A DNA stretch of 58,302 bases from Pseudomonadota bacterium (GTDB lineage Bacteria > Pseudomonadota > Gammaproteobacteria > Burkholderiales > Rhodocyclaceae): contig JAKOTN010000045.1 in assembly GCA_029776255.1 (NCBI GenBank), positions 1 through 58,302 of the forward strand. The letters run 5' to 3'. The position numbers were made by a program, and so were the translations under genes. Positions 38,905 to 47,217 of this stretch are shown piece by piece (the first letter of the stretch is position 1; each line of letters begins with the position of its first letter). Below the pieces are notes generated by a model, which saw only the letters and a list, made by a program, of their open reading frames with translations, searched no databases and was not told the origin of the DNA.

Positions 38905-39223
38905 CGTCGCGCCACGCGCAAGACGGCTTGACGGTCGCCGAAACGGCGGGAAAAGAGGATCATGTTTGGGATTGACTGCCGGCGGCGCGGCGATGCTTGA
39001 AGAGAGTCGACGCCGTATTGTAGATCGTATCTTGTCGAAACGTCGATTCGTCTCCCAGTCCCCGAACCTACTCTTACATTCATTCCCACTTCCACGCCGT
39101 CAGCGAACGGAAACATCGATAGTCAGGCGAGCCGCCGTTGGAGCCTCCCGAATCCCGCTCGGCATCCCCACGGACAATACCGACCGGACGCGCTTCCGCT
39201 ATAATTGGCGCTTGAGGATTTTC
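38905..39223. other. Non-coding region before the tRNA-Thr gene
   Basis: About 320 bases with no gene I can support. It lies between the divergent acyltransferase and tRNA genes and should hold both promoters. A TATAAT hexamer at 39200-39205 is the likely -10 box for the tRNA; its -35 is not clear. Confidence 0.5.
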
Positions 39224-39297
39224 GCCCCCATAGCATGAAGGTCGTGCAGTTGATTTGTAATCATCAGGTGTTGGTTCGATTCCGACTGGGGGCACCA
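39224..39297 (+). tRNA. tRNA-Thr (anticodon TGT)
   Basis: The acceptor stem GCCCCCA pairs with TGGGGGC, followed by A and an encoded CCA end. The T-arm is GTTGG-TTCGATT-CCGAC. The anticodon loop TTTGTAA places TGT at positions 34-36, reading ACA (Thr). The D-arm GCAT-GAAGGTC-GTGC contains the GG pair. The gene is 74 bases with CCA, two shorter than usual for Thr, and the anticodon stem GTTGA/TCATC has one T-T mismatch. It is probably functional but slightly unusual. An integrase remnant begins 140 bases downstream. Confidence 0.85.
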
Positions 39298-39437
39298 TTT
39301 GGGGTTTTTTATTTCCACCAAACAACGGAAATTTTTAAAAACCAATAAGTTACAATCTTAAAAAATTTGCTTTTATTTGCCCACAAGGAAAAGCATGCAA
39401 AACTGACGACCACGCAAAAATTCCCCAAGGATTACGC

Positions 39438-39545
39438 ATGGCGTCAGTTAAACCGTATAGAGACAAGTGGCGGGCACAGCTATTTGTGGATGGCATCCGG
39501 GAGTCGCAGTGTTTCCGCACCAAGCGGGAAGCGGATGCATGGGCC
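39438..39545 (+). pseudogene. Phage-type integrase, N-terminal stub
   Basis: The first about 36 codons (MASVKPYRDKWRAQLFVDG and onward to TKREADAWA) match the N-terminal AP2-like or Arm-binding domain of phage and island integrases. The catalytic domain is missing: after about 39545 the frame runs into unrelated sequence that, in another frame, is an IS481 transposase piece. An integrase just downstream of a tRNA 3' end is the standard layout of an integrated island, so this is probably the scar of a lost element. Confidence 0.7.
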
Positions 39546-39559
39546 GTAGCGCTTGTCGG

Positions 39560-39721
39560 GCATTGCTGGTGGCCCTGCGTGACTACCGCGCGTTCGACAT
39601 CACCTGCCAGCGGGTATTGACCGACAACGGCGCCTGCTACAAATCTCGACGCTGCGCCCGCCTCTGTCAGCGCCTGGGGTTGCACCATCTGCGAACCAAG
39701 CCATACATTCCACAAACCAAC
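39560..39721 (+). mobile_element. IS481-family transposase fragment (copy A)
   Basis: About 54 codons in one frame match the central DDE (rve) domain of IS481-type transposases: ITCQRVLTDNGACYKSRR, followed by LCQRLGLHHLRTKPYIPQTN. The second catalytic Asp lies in LTDNG. Both ends are lost. A similar piece lies in the opposite orientation at 55200-55470. Confidence 0.75.
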
Positions 39722-39801
39722 ATGATGGTTTACGCACTTAGGCTATCCCAATGAAAAACGTCCATTGCCCGAGATAAGGCGATGACGATACCTTTCGGAG
39801 A

Positions 39802-39844
39802 CTCAAAAGAAAAAGCCGCGCTGAGCGCGGCTTTTTCTTTTGAG
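39802..39844. terminator. Bidirectional terminator downstream of aceA
   Basis: A perfect 19-bp inverted repeat with a 5-base loop (CTGAG). The inner stem is GC-rich (GCCGCG with CGCGGC) and the outer part is A-rich on the left and T-rich on the right. Either strand therefore gives a GC hairpin followed by a T run. It lies 13 bases past the aceA stop (leftward) and faces the mobile debris. Confidence 0.92.
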
Positions 39845-39857
39845 AACAGTTCTGGAA

Positions 39858-41156
39858 TTAATGGAACTGTTCTTCTTCCGTCGAACCGGTCAACGCTGTG
39901 ACCGACGAGGTGCCGCCCTGGATGACAGTGGTGACATCGTCGAAGTAACCCGTACCCACTTCCTGCTGATGCGAGACGAAAGTGTAGCCACGGTCGCGTG
40001 CCGCGAACTCCGGTTCCTGCACTTTTTCGACGTAGGCGGACATGCCGCGGGCGACGTAATCCTGTGCCAGATCGAACATGTGGTACCACATGTTGTGAAT
40101 GCCGGCCAAGGTGATGAACTGGTACTTGTAACCCATTGCCCCGAGTTCCTTCTGGAATTTGGCGATCGTGGCATCGTCCAGGTTTTTCTTCCAGTTGAAC
40201 GACGGCGAGCAGTTGTAAGCCAGCATTTTGCCGGGATGCTTGGCGTGAACCGCTTCGGCGAATTGCCGGGCGAACTCAAGATCCGGCGTGCCGGTTTCGC
40301 ACCAGACCAGATCCGCATAATCGGCGTAGGCAATTGCGCGCGAAATGGCTTGGTGAAGGCCCTTGCGAGTCTTGTAGAAGCCTTCGGAGGTGCGCTCGCC
40401 AGTGACGAAAGGCGTGTCGTTCGCGTCGCAATCCGACGTCAGCAGATCGGCGGCCTCGGCGTCGGTGCGAGCGATGACCAGCGTCGGAACGCCGCAGACA
40501 TCGGCGGCAAAACGAGCGGCGATCAGCTTCTGAACCGCTTCCTGGGTCGGAACGAGCACCTTGCCGCCCATGTGGCCGCACTTCTTGACCGACGCCAACT
40601 GGTCTTCCCAGTGCACACCGGCCGCGCCGGCGCGAATCATCGCCTTCATCAGTTCGAATGCGTTCAGAACACCGCCGAAACCGGCTTCGGCATCGGCGAC
40701 GATGGGCGCGAAGTAGTCGGTATAACCTTTGTCACCAGGGCCGATATCCTTGGAGAACTGAATCTCGTCGGCGCGGCGGAACGAATTATTGATCCGCTCA
40801 ACGACTTTTGGCACCGAATCAACCGGATACAACGATTGATCCGGGTACATCGCGGCGTAGGAGTTGTTATCGGCGGCGACCTGCCAGCCCGACAGGTAAA
40901 TCGCCTTGACGCCAGCCTTGACCTGCTGCATGGCCTGTCCGCCGGTCAGCGCGCCAAGACAATTGACGTAGGGTTCCGTGTTGACCAGATTCCACAATTT
41001 TTCCGCGCCACGCCGGGCGACGGTGTATTCGATCGGGAAGGAGCCGCGCAGGCGGACGACATCAGCGGCTGAGTAACCGCGTTTGATGCCCTTCCAACGG
41101 GGGTTTTCGGCCCAGTCTTTTTCCAGGTCGGCGATCTGCTGCTCTCTAGTGCTCAT
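39858..41156 (-). CDS. aceA: Isocitrate lyase
   Basis: Key enzyme of the glyoxylate cycle, splitting isocitrate to succinate and glyoxylate for growth on acetate or fatty acids. It is 432 residues. The catalytic signature [13 protein letters not shown] (Cys about residue 195) is intact, with upstream [10 protein letters not shown], the metal-binding ADAEAGFGG and [11 protein letters not shown], and the C-terminal NCSPSFNW. The promoter at 41262-41290 and a palindrome just upstream of it suggest regulated expression. Malate synthase is not in the window. Confidence 0.97.
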   Translation of the reverse strand: MSTREQQIADLEKDWAENPRWKGIKRGYSAADVVRLRGSFPIEYTVARRGAEKLWNLVNTEPYVNCLGALTGGQAMQQVKAGVKAIYLSGWQVAADNNSYAAMYPDQSLYPVDSVPKVVERINNSFRRADEIQFSKDIGPGDKGYTDYFAPIVADAEAGFGGVLNAFELMKAMIRAGAAGVHWEDQLASVKKCGHMGGKVLVPTQEAVQKLIAARFAADVCGVPTLVIARTDAEAADLLTSDCDANDTPFVTGERTSEGFYKTRKGLHQAISRAIAYADYADLVWCETGTPDLEFARQFAEAVHAKHPGKMLAYNCSPSFNWKKNLDDATIAKFQKELGAMGYKYQFITLAGIHNMWYHMFDLAQDYVARGMSAYVEKVQEPEFAARDRGYTFVSHQQEVGTGYFDDVTTVIQGGTSSVTALTGSTEEEQFH

Positions 41157-41261
41157 GAATTACCTCGCGAAAAATTACGACGTACGGTGGGGACGATGGC
41201 AAGTCCCGGGCGGAAAGCGGAAACATTTGTTAATCGTTTCCCGGGCCAACCAATGGCGAGA

Positions 41262-41290
41262 AGTATAGAGAGCTTTCCGTTGCCGGGCAA
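41262..41290 (-). promoter_or_regulatory. aceA promoter
   Basis: On the minus strand TTGCCC (41285-41290) and TATACT (41262-41267) are 17 bases apart, about 100 bases upstream of the aceA ATG. It is the best sigma-70-type match in the interval. Confidence 0.65.
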
Positions 41291-41293
41291 CAC

Positions 41294-41305
41294 TCTTATA
41301 TAAGA
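41294..41305. promoter_or_regulatory. Palindromic candidate regulator site upstream of the aceA promoter
   Basis: TCTTATATAAGA is a perfect 12-bp palindrome three bases upstream of the aceA -35 box. A second ATAAGA half-site follows at 41308-41313, eight bases away. The position fits an activator site. The protein that might bind is unknown. Confidence 0.45.
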
Positions 41306-41582
41306 CATAAGATATATTTTTTTACCATAAAAAACAACTTGTTAAATTAAATTTATCGTATCGCGAAAGGAAATTCTCACGAGTGAAATGCCAGGAGGCG
41401 TGTCCGATTGCGAAAAGAAGGCAACACCGTTGCGTTCCGGCAACCGGACGCCTGTCGGGAATGGGGCTGGCGGGTATTTCGTCCCTTCGGCGCTCCCGAT
41501 AGACGAACGGCGCCGGCGAAGCGTCGTTCGTTGCGTGTGGCGTGGGTATTTGGGCAGGTCCACACCACCAATTCCGGACGAA

Positions 41583-42035
41583 CTAAGGCTTTTGCATTCC
41601 GCCTTTCCGGTCGGAGGGGTGGCATGAACAGTCCTCTCCGGCGGCCGCTCGCGTCAGATTGCGCATGATTCCGCACTGACTGGCGTTTTGATTGGCACAG
41701 CAGGTCTCGCGCAAGGTGTGCAATTGCCGCTCAAGCACGTGCAGCGAGTCCAACTGCCGATGAATGCGCTCGATCTGTCGGTCGATCAAATGATTGATCT
41801 CGTCGCAGGCCAGTTCCGGATTGGCCTGAAAGCCGCGCAGCGCGCGGATGTCCGGCAGGCCCATGCCAAGCGAGCGGCAGTGGCGGATGAATTTGAGCTG
41901 CACCAGGTGGGCGTCGGTGTAGCAGCGATAGCCGTTTGCCTCGCGCGCGGGCCGGTCGAGCAATCCTTCGCGCTCGTAAAAACGCACCGTCTCCACGTCA
42001 CATTCGCCACGCTGGGCCAATTCCCCGATCCTCAT
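41583..42035 (-). CDS. cadR: MerR-family Cd(II)/Pb(II)-responsive regulator
   Basis: A 150-residue regulator. The winged helix (1-70) starts MRIGELAQRGECDVETVRFYEREGLL and continues with NGYRCYTDAHLVQLKFIRHCRSLGM. The dimer helix (about 75-110) is followed by the metal site: Cys in ELACDEIN (about 78) and C-terminal Cys in TCCANQNASQCGI, the pattern of CadR/PbrR. A second Cys/His group (EDCSCH) lies near the C-terminus. It is divergent from cadA; the operator at 42062-42078 lies in the cadA promoter. It should repress without metal and activate when Cd or Pb is bound. Confidence 0.9.
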   Translation of the reverse strand: MRIGELAQRGECDVETVRFYEREGLLDRPAREANGYRCYTDAHLVQLKFIRHCRSLGMGLPDIRALRGFQANPELACDEINHLIDRQIERIHRQLDSLHVLERQLHTLRETCCANQNASQCGIMRNLTRAAAGEDCSCHPSDRKGGMQKP

Positions 42036-42056
42036 TTTCTCACGCCCGAAAAATGC

Positions 42057-42087
42057 TTGACCCCGTACCGACTACGGGTTGTCGAAT
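42057..42087 (+). promoter_or_regulatory. cadA promoter with MerR-type dyad
   Basis: TTGACC (42057-42062) and TCGAAT (42082-42087) are 19 bases apart, the long spacing typical of MerR-controlled promoters. Within the spacer CCCGTA and TACGGG (42062-42067 and 42073-42078) form a dyad around CCGAC, the expected CadR operator. The cadA ATG is 30 bases downstream. Confidence 0.8.
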
Positions 42088-42116
42088 CATGGCACCGTTC
42101 CTCGAGATTTGTCACC

Positions 42117-44468
42117 ATGAATCATCCTCGCCAAATGTCGGACCCGTTTCCCGCCCCGGAAAATGCGCGGTGCGCCGAAACATGCGGGCACGCAAAGCGC
42201 CCGGACGAACGGCGGCACGTCGATCATCATTCGTCCCGTCACGATCAGTCCCACGATCACCATCATCATCCGCACGCCGACGCGTGCTGCGCCCATGGCA
42301 AGGACGCCGGCAAGGCGCTGGCGCCCGTCAGGCACGAGCCGCCGCCGGAAGGCGCCAGCCGGGTGCGCTACCGCATCGACAAAATGGACTGCCCAACTGA
42401 AGAGGCGCTGATCCGCCATCGGTTGGAACCGATGGCGGGAATCCTCCGGCTGGATTTCAATCTGCTGGGTCGGGAACTGACGGTACACCATCGTCTGGAC
42501 GATACCGTGCCGATCACCGACGCCTTGCAGGCCCTGGACATGGCGCCTCAACCGTTGCGAGACGGCGCGCCGGCCGCCGCCGTGCCACCGGCCTTGAGCG
42601 GCCGGCTGAAAGGTTTGCTGGTCGTCAGCGGCCTGGCGGCAGTCGGCGCCGAAGCCATCTCCTGGACCAGCGGCATTGACGACGCCTGGCCGGTAGTGAC
42701 CCTGGCCCTGCTTTCCATCCTGAGCGCCGGTCTGCCGACACTCAAGAAAGGCTGGATCGCGCTCAGGAATCTGACGTTGAACATCTATTTCCTGATGTCG
42801 CTGGCCGTTGCCGGGGCGCTCATCATCGGCAAGTGGCCGGAAGCCGCGATGGTGGTATTCCTGTTCGCCGTCGCCGAAGCCATCGAAGCGCTATCGCTGG
42901 AGCGGGCGCGCAAGGCGATCAAGGCGCTGACGGCGCTGGCGCCCGAAACCGCCGAGGTCAAGGTCGCGGAAGGCTGGCGGGAATACGCCGTGGCCGAGGT
43001 GCCGATCGCTTGCCGCATCCGCGTGCGGACCGGCGCCCGCGTGCCGCTCGACGCGCGGGTCGAATCCGGGCGTGCCGCGCTCGATCAGGCACCGATCACC
43101 GGCGAAAGCCTGCCGGTGGACAAAGGTCCCGGCGATACGCTCCACGCTGGCAGCATCGTCATCGACGGAGTGGTGGAAGCGACGGTGACGGCCGTCGCCG
43201 GCGACAGCACCCTGGCCCGTATCGCGACGGCGATTCAGGACGCACAATCGCAACGCGCGCCAACCCAGCGTTTCGTCGATCGGTTCGCCCGTTACTACAC
43301 CCCGGCGGTGGTGGCTTTGGCGATCTTGCTTGCCGTGCTCGGCCCGTTGCTGCTCAACGGAAATTGGGAGACGTGGCTTTATCAGGCGCTGGTGATGCTG
43401 GTGATCGCCTGCCCGTGCGCGCTGGTGATATCGACGCCGATCACGGTCGTCAGCGGCCTGGCGGCGGCGGCGCGGCACGGCATTCTGATCAAGGGCGGGA
43501 CGTACCTCGAAAAGGGTCGTTTGCTGAAAGCCGTCGCGCTCGACAAAACCGGCACGCTGACCGTGGGCAAACCCGCGCTGACCGACGCCGCCCCGTTTGG
43601 CGATCTGCCGTTGGAGCAAGCGCTGTTGATCGCCGCCAGCCTCGACGAACGCAGTACGCATCCTGTGGCGCAAGCGCTGGTCCGGGGATGGCGCGACCGA
43701 CAACCCGATGCGGCACTGCTGCCGGTCGAGGATTTCGGCGTACTCAGCGGCCATGGCGTCAAGGGTCGCATCGCCGGCCAGCCGTGGCATCTAGGGAATC
43801 ATCGCCTGGTGGAGGAATTGGGCATCTGCTCGCCGGAACTGGAAGCGCGGCTCGCCGTGCTGGAAAACGCCGGAAAAACCACCGCCATCCTGTGCGCGCC
43901 TGCCGGACCGGTCGCCATTTTCGCCGTCGCCGACACCGTTCGACCGGAGAGCCTGGCCGCCGTGACAGCCCTCCGGGCGCTGCACGTCGAACCGGTGATG
44001 CTGACCGGCGACAACCCGGCCACCGCGCGGGCCATCGCCAAGGCCCTGCGCATCGAGGACGCGCGCGGTAACCTGATGCCGGACGACAAACAAGCCGCTG
44101 TCGCCGAACTCGCAAACCGCCACGGTGCGGTGGGCATGGTCGGCGACGGCGTCAACGATGCGCCGGCGCTGGCGCGGGCCGACATTGGCTTCGCGATGGG
44201 CGCGGCCGGCACGGCCACCGCCCTGGAAACCGCCGACGTGGCGATCATGGATGACGACCCGCGCAAGATCGCCGACTTCATCCGCCTCAGTCGGCGCGCG
44301 GGATCGATCTTGCGGCAGAACATCGCGTTGGCGCTGGGAATAAAGATCGCATTTTTCGCCTTGGCCCTGGCGGGTCAGGCGACGCTGTGGATGGCGGTGT
44401 TCGCCGACATGGGCGCCAGCCTGCTGGTGGTCGCCAACGGGCTGCGCCTGCTGCGCAAGTGGACCTGA
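42117..44468 (+). CDS. cadA: Heavy-metal-translocating P1B-type ATPase (Cd/Zn/Pb)
   Basis: Efflux pump of 783 residues. The N-terminus is rich in His, Cys and Asp (about 35-65), followed by a heavy-metal-associated domain with MDCPTEE. Eight membrane segments are expected; the sixth carries the CPC motif (VIACPCALVIS). The phosphorylation site DKTGTLTVGKP, the TGES loop (PITGESLPVDKG), the nucleotide-binding GHGVKGRI and LTGDNPATARAIA, and the hinge GDGVNDAPALARADIGFAMG are all present. The start ATG 42117 was chosen because a promoter and operator lie just upstream and the reading frame before it covers them. It is controlled by the divergent cadR. Confidence 0.93.
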   Translation: MNHPRQMSDPFPAPENARCAETCGHAKRPDERRHVDHHSSRHDQSHDHHHHPHADACCAHGKDAGKALAPVRHEPPPEGASRVRYRIDKMDCPTEEALIRHRLEPMAGILRLDFNLLGRELTVHHRLDDTVPITDALQALDMAPQPLRDGAPAAAVPPALSGRLKGLLVVSGLAAVGAEAISWTSGIDDAWPVVTLALLSILSAGLPTLKKGWIALRNLTLNIYFLMSLAVAGALIIGKWPEAAMVVFLFAVAEAIEALSLERARKAIKALTALAPETAEVKVAEGWREYAVAEVPIACRIRVRTGARVPLDARVESGRAALDQAPITGESLPVDKGPGDTLHAGSIVIDGVVEATVTAVAGDSTLARIATAIQDAQSQRAPTQRFVDRFARYYTPAVVALAILLAVLGPLLLNGNWETWLYQALVMLVIACPCALVISTPITVVSGLAAAARHGILIKGGTYLEKGRLLKAVALDKTGTLTVGKPALTDAAPFGDLPLEQALLIAASLDERSTHPVAQALVRGWRDRQPDAALLPVEDFGVLSGHGVKGRIAGQPWHLGNHRLVEELGICSPELEARLAVLENAGKTTAILCAPAGPVAIFAVADTVRPESLAAVTALRALHVEPVMLTGDNPATARAIAKALRIEDARGNLMPDDKQAAVAELANRHGAVGMVGDGVNDAPALARADIGFAMGAAGTATALETADVAIMDDDPRKIADFIRLSRRAGSILRQNIALALGIKIAFFALALAGQATLWMAVFADMGASLLVVANGLRLLRKWT

Positions 44469-44495
44469 GCCGTGCGCGGCGGCTCCGCGCACGGC
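44469..44495. terminator. Strong hairpin between cadA and the cytochrome c gene
   Basis: A perfect 11-bp GC-rich stem (GCCGTGCGCGG with CCGCGCACGGC) and a 5-base loop starts directly after the cadA stop. No T run follows on the plus strand, so it may act as a transcript-end or stability hairpin rather than a classical terminator. Confidence 0.5.
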
Positions 44496-44547
44496 GAAAG
44501 AAACAGCCGGGCGATTAGCCCAGCCTCTCGCTGACGCGGAACTCGCT

Positions 44548-44940
44548 CTACTTCAATGCCAGCAAATAAGCGATCACATCGGCCCGTGCCGCCGCGTCGG
44601 CCAGGCCATCGTATTTCATCTTGCCGCCGGGAACGATCTTCTTCGGCGCGGCGATATAGGCGTCGATCCTGTCTGACGTCCAGACGATGCCGCTTTGCCT
44701 CATCGAATCGGAGTAGCCGGCGAAGTCGGCGACCGACGCCGCCTTGCGGCCGTTGACGCCGGTCAGCGTCGGCCCTTTCTTGTTTTTGCCCGGCACGGCG
44801 CTATGGCAATCGCCGCATTCCTCGGCAAACAGATCGGCACCGCGACGGGCGTCGCCCGCCGCCAACGCGTGCCCGGCGACGGCCAGCAGCAGACAACCGG
44901 CGACTAGCGCGCCGCGGCGGCGCATCGGTTCCATTATCAT
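44548..44940 (-). CDS. Periplasmic monoheme cytochrome c
   Basis: A 130-residue class I cytochrome c. A signal peptide ends around LAVAGHALA (residue 27). The heme site is CGDCH (42-46) and the axial Met is in PGGKMKYDGL (about 103). It resembles small cytochromes of the c2/c550 type that shuttle electrons in the periplasm. The start ATG 44940 has AAGGA 8 bases upstream. It lies 17 bases after the Cyc2-like gene on the same strand, so the two are probably one transcript and partners. Confidence 0.88.
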   Translation of the reverse strand: MIMEPMRRRGALVAGCLLLAVAGHALAAGDARRGADLFAEECGDCHSAVPGKNKKGPTLTGVNGRKAASVADFAGYSDSMRQSGIVWTSDRIDAYIAAPKKIVPGGKMKYDGLADAAARADVIAYLLALK

Positions 44941-44957
44941 GATTTGCGTCCTTTCCA

Positions 44958-46349
44958 TCAGATGGCGAGCCAAAGGAACAACATGGTCGTGTTGTTGGCG
45001 CTGGCCTTTCGGTCGACGCCATTCACCTCGTCGATATAGTGACTGCCGCCGTTGAAGCGACTGTAGCCGGTGTACTGCAACCCCAGGCGGGCGTTGGCCC
45101 ATGGCGCGCCCCATGAGCTTTCCTTGCCCCATGGCGTCCAGTCGGCTTGCAGGAGATAGCCGGCGGTATCCGGCTTGTTGTTGTACGAACTCGCGCCGTA
45201 CAGGCCACTGTCGGCACGACCGGTGGTCTTGAACAAACCGGCCGTCGCCCCCCAACTCTGGTTGTAGTGGTAGGAGGTGGCGACCCGGAAGTTGTTGAGC
45301 GTGTTGTTCTTGTTCTCCGAGGCGGCCAGCGTATCGAAGGTGTAGTTCAGTTTCTGCCATTCGCGCACATAGCTGGCGTTGACCGTGAAGATATGCTCGC
45401 GGTTGCCGAGGAACTGGTACGCGGCATCGACCCCGACATCGCGATAACGATCGGCCCGGCCCGGATCGTCTACGTTCTCGACGCGGGCATTGAAACCGAA
45501 CAGGCCAACCGAGAAATTGTCGCGCTTCATGTCCTTGAAGTAAGCCAGGCGCCAGTAGGTTCCCGGGCCGCTGAACTTTCCGGGATCGATGGCGCCGACG
45601 GCGACCTGACTGTTGTTCAGTTTGTTGGCCGTACTCTTGGACACCGAATTGTAAAGTCCCAGCTCGGCGTAGAAATTGTTGTCCCACAAGGTATAGGCGT
45701 TCAGGCCCAGTACGCTGCCGGCAAGATTCTCGACCAACGGCGAGGCGCCGGTACCGAAACCGAAGTCGGATGCCGTGTAGGGAAAGCGCCATTGGCCGAG
45801 CGTATTGAACGGATCGGTCAGCGTCGGGTTATTGTTGAACGACACGCCGAATACCCCTTCCTTGTCGCCAATCTTCAGCGCGCGGGCGTAACGGACGTCC
45901 AGCTGATCCAGCGACGACACGCGATCGACGCCGGAGTAGGTGGCTTGCACGAACGTGCCGATCGAATCGGTCAAGCGGCCGGCGAGAAACGCCGAGACTT
46001 CCTGCACCGCGGAGTTGTTGTTGCTGTTGAAATGCGCCGGTGCTTCCGGCAGGTCTTTCGCGGTACGCGTCCAGTTCATCACCGCCATCGCCGAAAGAGG
46101 CACCTTGCCGTCCTTGCCGTCGGTATCGGTATAGGCGCCGAGCTTGAATTTGACGCCATACGGTGTCAGTTGCGGCCCAAAACCGCCCACGTGGCACGCC
46201 GCGCAATCCGAACCCGTCTGCCGCGCATAACTCGGCACCGCCTCGGCCGGCGTGTTTAATGTCACGGCCAGCAGCACGCCGCCCGCCACGGCGGCCGACG
46301 CGAACAGCCGCCGCTTGATAGAGCCGATCATCGGCGAATTCCTGAACAT
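44958..46349 (-). CDS. Cyc2-like fused cytochrome c and outer-membrane porin
   Basis: A 463-residue protein. After a signal peptide (cleavage near TPAEA-V), the mature N-terminus reads VPSYARQTGSDCAACH, with heme site CAACH at 49-53, then PQLTPYGVKFKLGAYT. This matches the signature of Cyc2, the monoheme porin that oxidises Fe(II) outside the cell in iron-oxidising bacteria. The remaining about 390 residues are beta-rich, with alternating aromatic and polar residues and a C-terminal LFLWLAI strand, as for an outer-membrane barrel. The start ATG 46349 has GGAG 8 bases upstream. No metal specificity can be read from the sequence; related proteins also exist in organisms not known to oxidise iron. 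Confidence 0.7.
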   Translation of the reverse strand: MFRNSPMIGSIKRRLFASAAVAGGVLLAVTLNTPAEAVPSYARQTGSDCAACHVGGFGPQLTPYGVKFKLGAYTDTDGKDGKVPLSAMAVMNWTRTAKDLPEAPAHFNSNNNSAVQEVSAFLAGRLTDSIGTFVQATYSGVDRVSSLDQLDVRYARALKIGDKEGVFGVSFNNNPTLTDPFNTLGQWRFPYTASDFGFGTGASPLVENLAGSVLGLNAYTLWDNNFYAELGLYNSVSKSTANKLNNSQVAVGAIDPGKFSGPGTYWRLAYFKDMKRDNFSVGLFGFNARVENVDDPGRADRYRDVGVDAAYQFLGNREHIFTVNASYVREWQKLNYTFDTLAASENKNNTLNNFRVATSYHYNQSWGATAGLFKTTGRADSGLYGASSYNNKPDTAGYLLQADWTPWGKESSWGAPWANARLGLQYTGYSRFNGGSHYIDEVNGVDRKASANNTTMLFLWLAI

Positions 46350-46553
46350 CTTCCTTACTCCCTGCGAGTGACAACAACTCATGCGAAAGCGCTTGCCGAG
46401 GCAAAACGTTTCGCGCCCGCCGGTACTCTAGGGTGTCGACGCTTGCGAACACCTTACGAACTCAAGGAAATACCGATCGGGGTTTGCGCGTCAGGTCTTC
46501 GCAAGCTTGCGCGGCGCAAGATGCTGGCGCTCAACACTTGCGGAGAACTCCTG

Positions 46554-47147
46554 ATGACCTCACCATGGCAGCGCTTGCGCCCATCCGGGCAATGGGGCCG
46601 TTTTCTGGCGGTCGAGGCCGTGCTGCTGGTGCTGCTCGGCGGGCTGTTGTTCGCCGGCGGCAAGCTTGCCCTTGACCACACCAATACCCTGGAATTCTGC
46701 ACGTCCTGCCACGAAATGCGCGACAACAACTTCGAGGAATACAGCCATACCATCCATGCCCGCAACCGCACCGGCGTCAAGGCCACCTGTTCCGACTGCC
46801 ATGTACCGCACGAATTCGTCGACACCATGATCCGCAAGGCGCTGGCCGCCAACGATGTTTTCCAGCATTTCGCCGGACGCATCGACACGCCGGAGAAATT
46901 CGAGGAACACCGGCTCGAACTGGCCAAGCGGGTGTGGTTGCGGATGAAGACCAGCGACTCCCGCGAGTGTCGCAACTGCCACGACGTCGCCGCCATGTCA
47001 CCGGAAATGCAGGGCAAAACCGCCCAGAAACAGCACCGGCGGCTGAGCACCGGCGAAAAAACCTGCATCGACTGCCACTACGGCATCGCCCACAAGGAAC
47101 CGGCCGGCGGTGCCGAGCCCGAAGACGCGCTGACGGAACGGCCGTGA
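46554..47147 (+). CDS. NapC/NirT-family tetraheme cytochrome c
   Basis: A 197-residue inner-membrane quinol dehydrogenase. One N-terminal transmembrane helix (about 17-37) anchors it. Four heme sites are present: CTSCH (49-53), CSDCH (79-83), CRNCH (139-143) and CIDCH (171-175). The TSCHEMRDNNFEEYSHTIHARNR region is typical of NapC/NirT. It passes electrons between the quinone pool and periplasmic partners. No nitrate or nitrite reductase is near; instead it is divergent from the Cyc2-like and monoheme cytochrome genes, hinting at a different partner. The start ATG 46554 has GGAGA 8 bases upstream. Confidence 0.92.
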   Translation: MTSPWQRLRPSGQWGRFLAVEAVLLVLLGGLLFAGGKLALDHTNTLEFCTSCHEMRDNNFEEYSHTIHARNRTGVKATCSDCHVPHEFVDTMIRKALAANDVFQHFAGRIDTPEKFEEHRLELAKRVWLRMKTSDSRECRNCHDVAAMSPEMQGKTAQKQHRRLSTGEKTCIDCHYGIAHKEPAGGAEPEDALTERP

Positions 47148-47217
47148 CCGTAACACCCCGGACAATCGGCGATGCCTGTCACGCCTCCCCATTCCCTCAT
47201 GGAAAAACTTGATAGCC

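Larger units (their letters stand above)
41157..41582. other. aceA-cadR intergenic region
   Basis: About 425 bases. The left part holds the aceA leader, promoter and palindrome (listed separately), followed by an AT-rich stretch (41305-41360). From 41365 to 41582 the sequence is GC-rich and open in several frames on both strands, but I recognise no protein. It may be a dispersed non-coding repeat. Confidence 0.45.

Noticed and set aside
39170-39205. Full sigma-70 promoter for the tRNA gene
   Set aside because: The TATAAT is perfect but no hexamer at 16-19 bases upstream resembles a -35 box, so only the -10 is mentioned.
41365-41676. Overlapping open frames on both strands between aceA and cadR
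   Set aside because: Several frames are open at once and none has a ribosome site or known content; more likely a GC-rich non-coding or repeated segment.
42833-44071. A 412-codon plus-strand frame inside cadA
   Set aside because: Frame-shifted reading of cadA, extremely rich in Arg and Gly.
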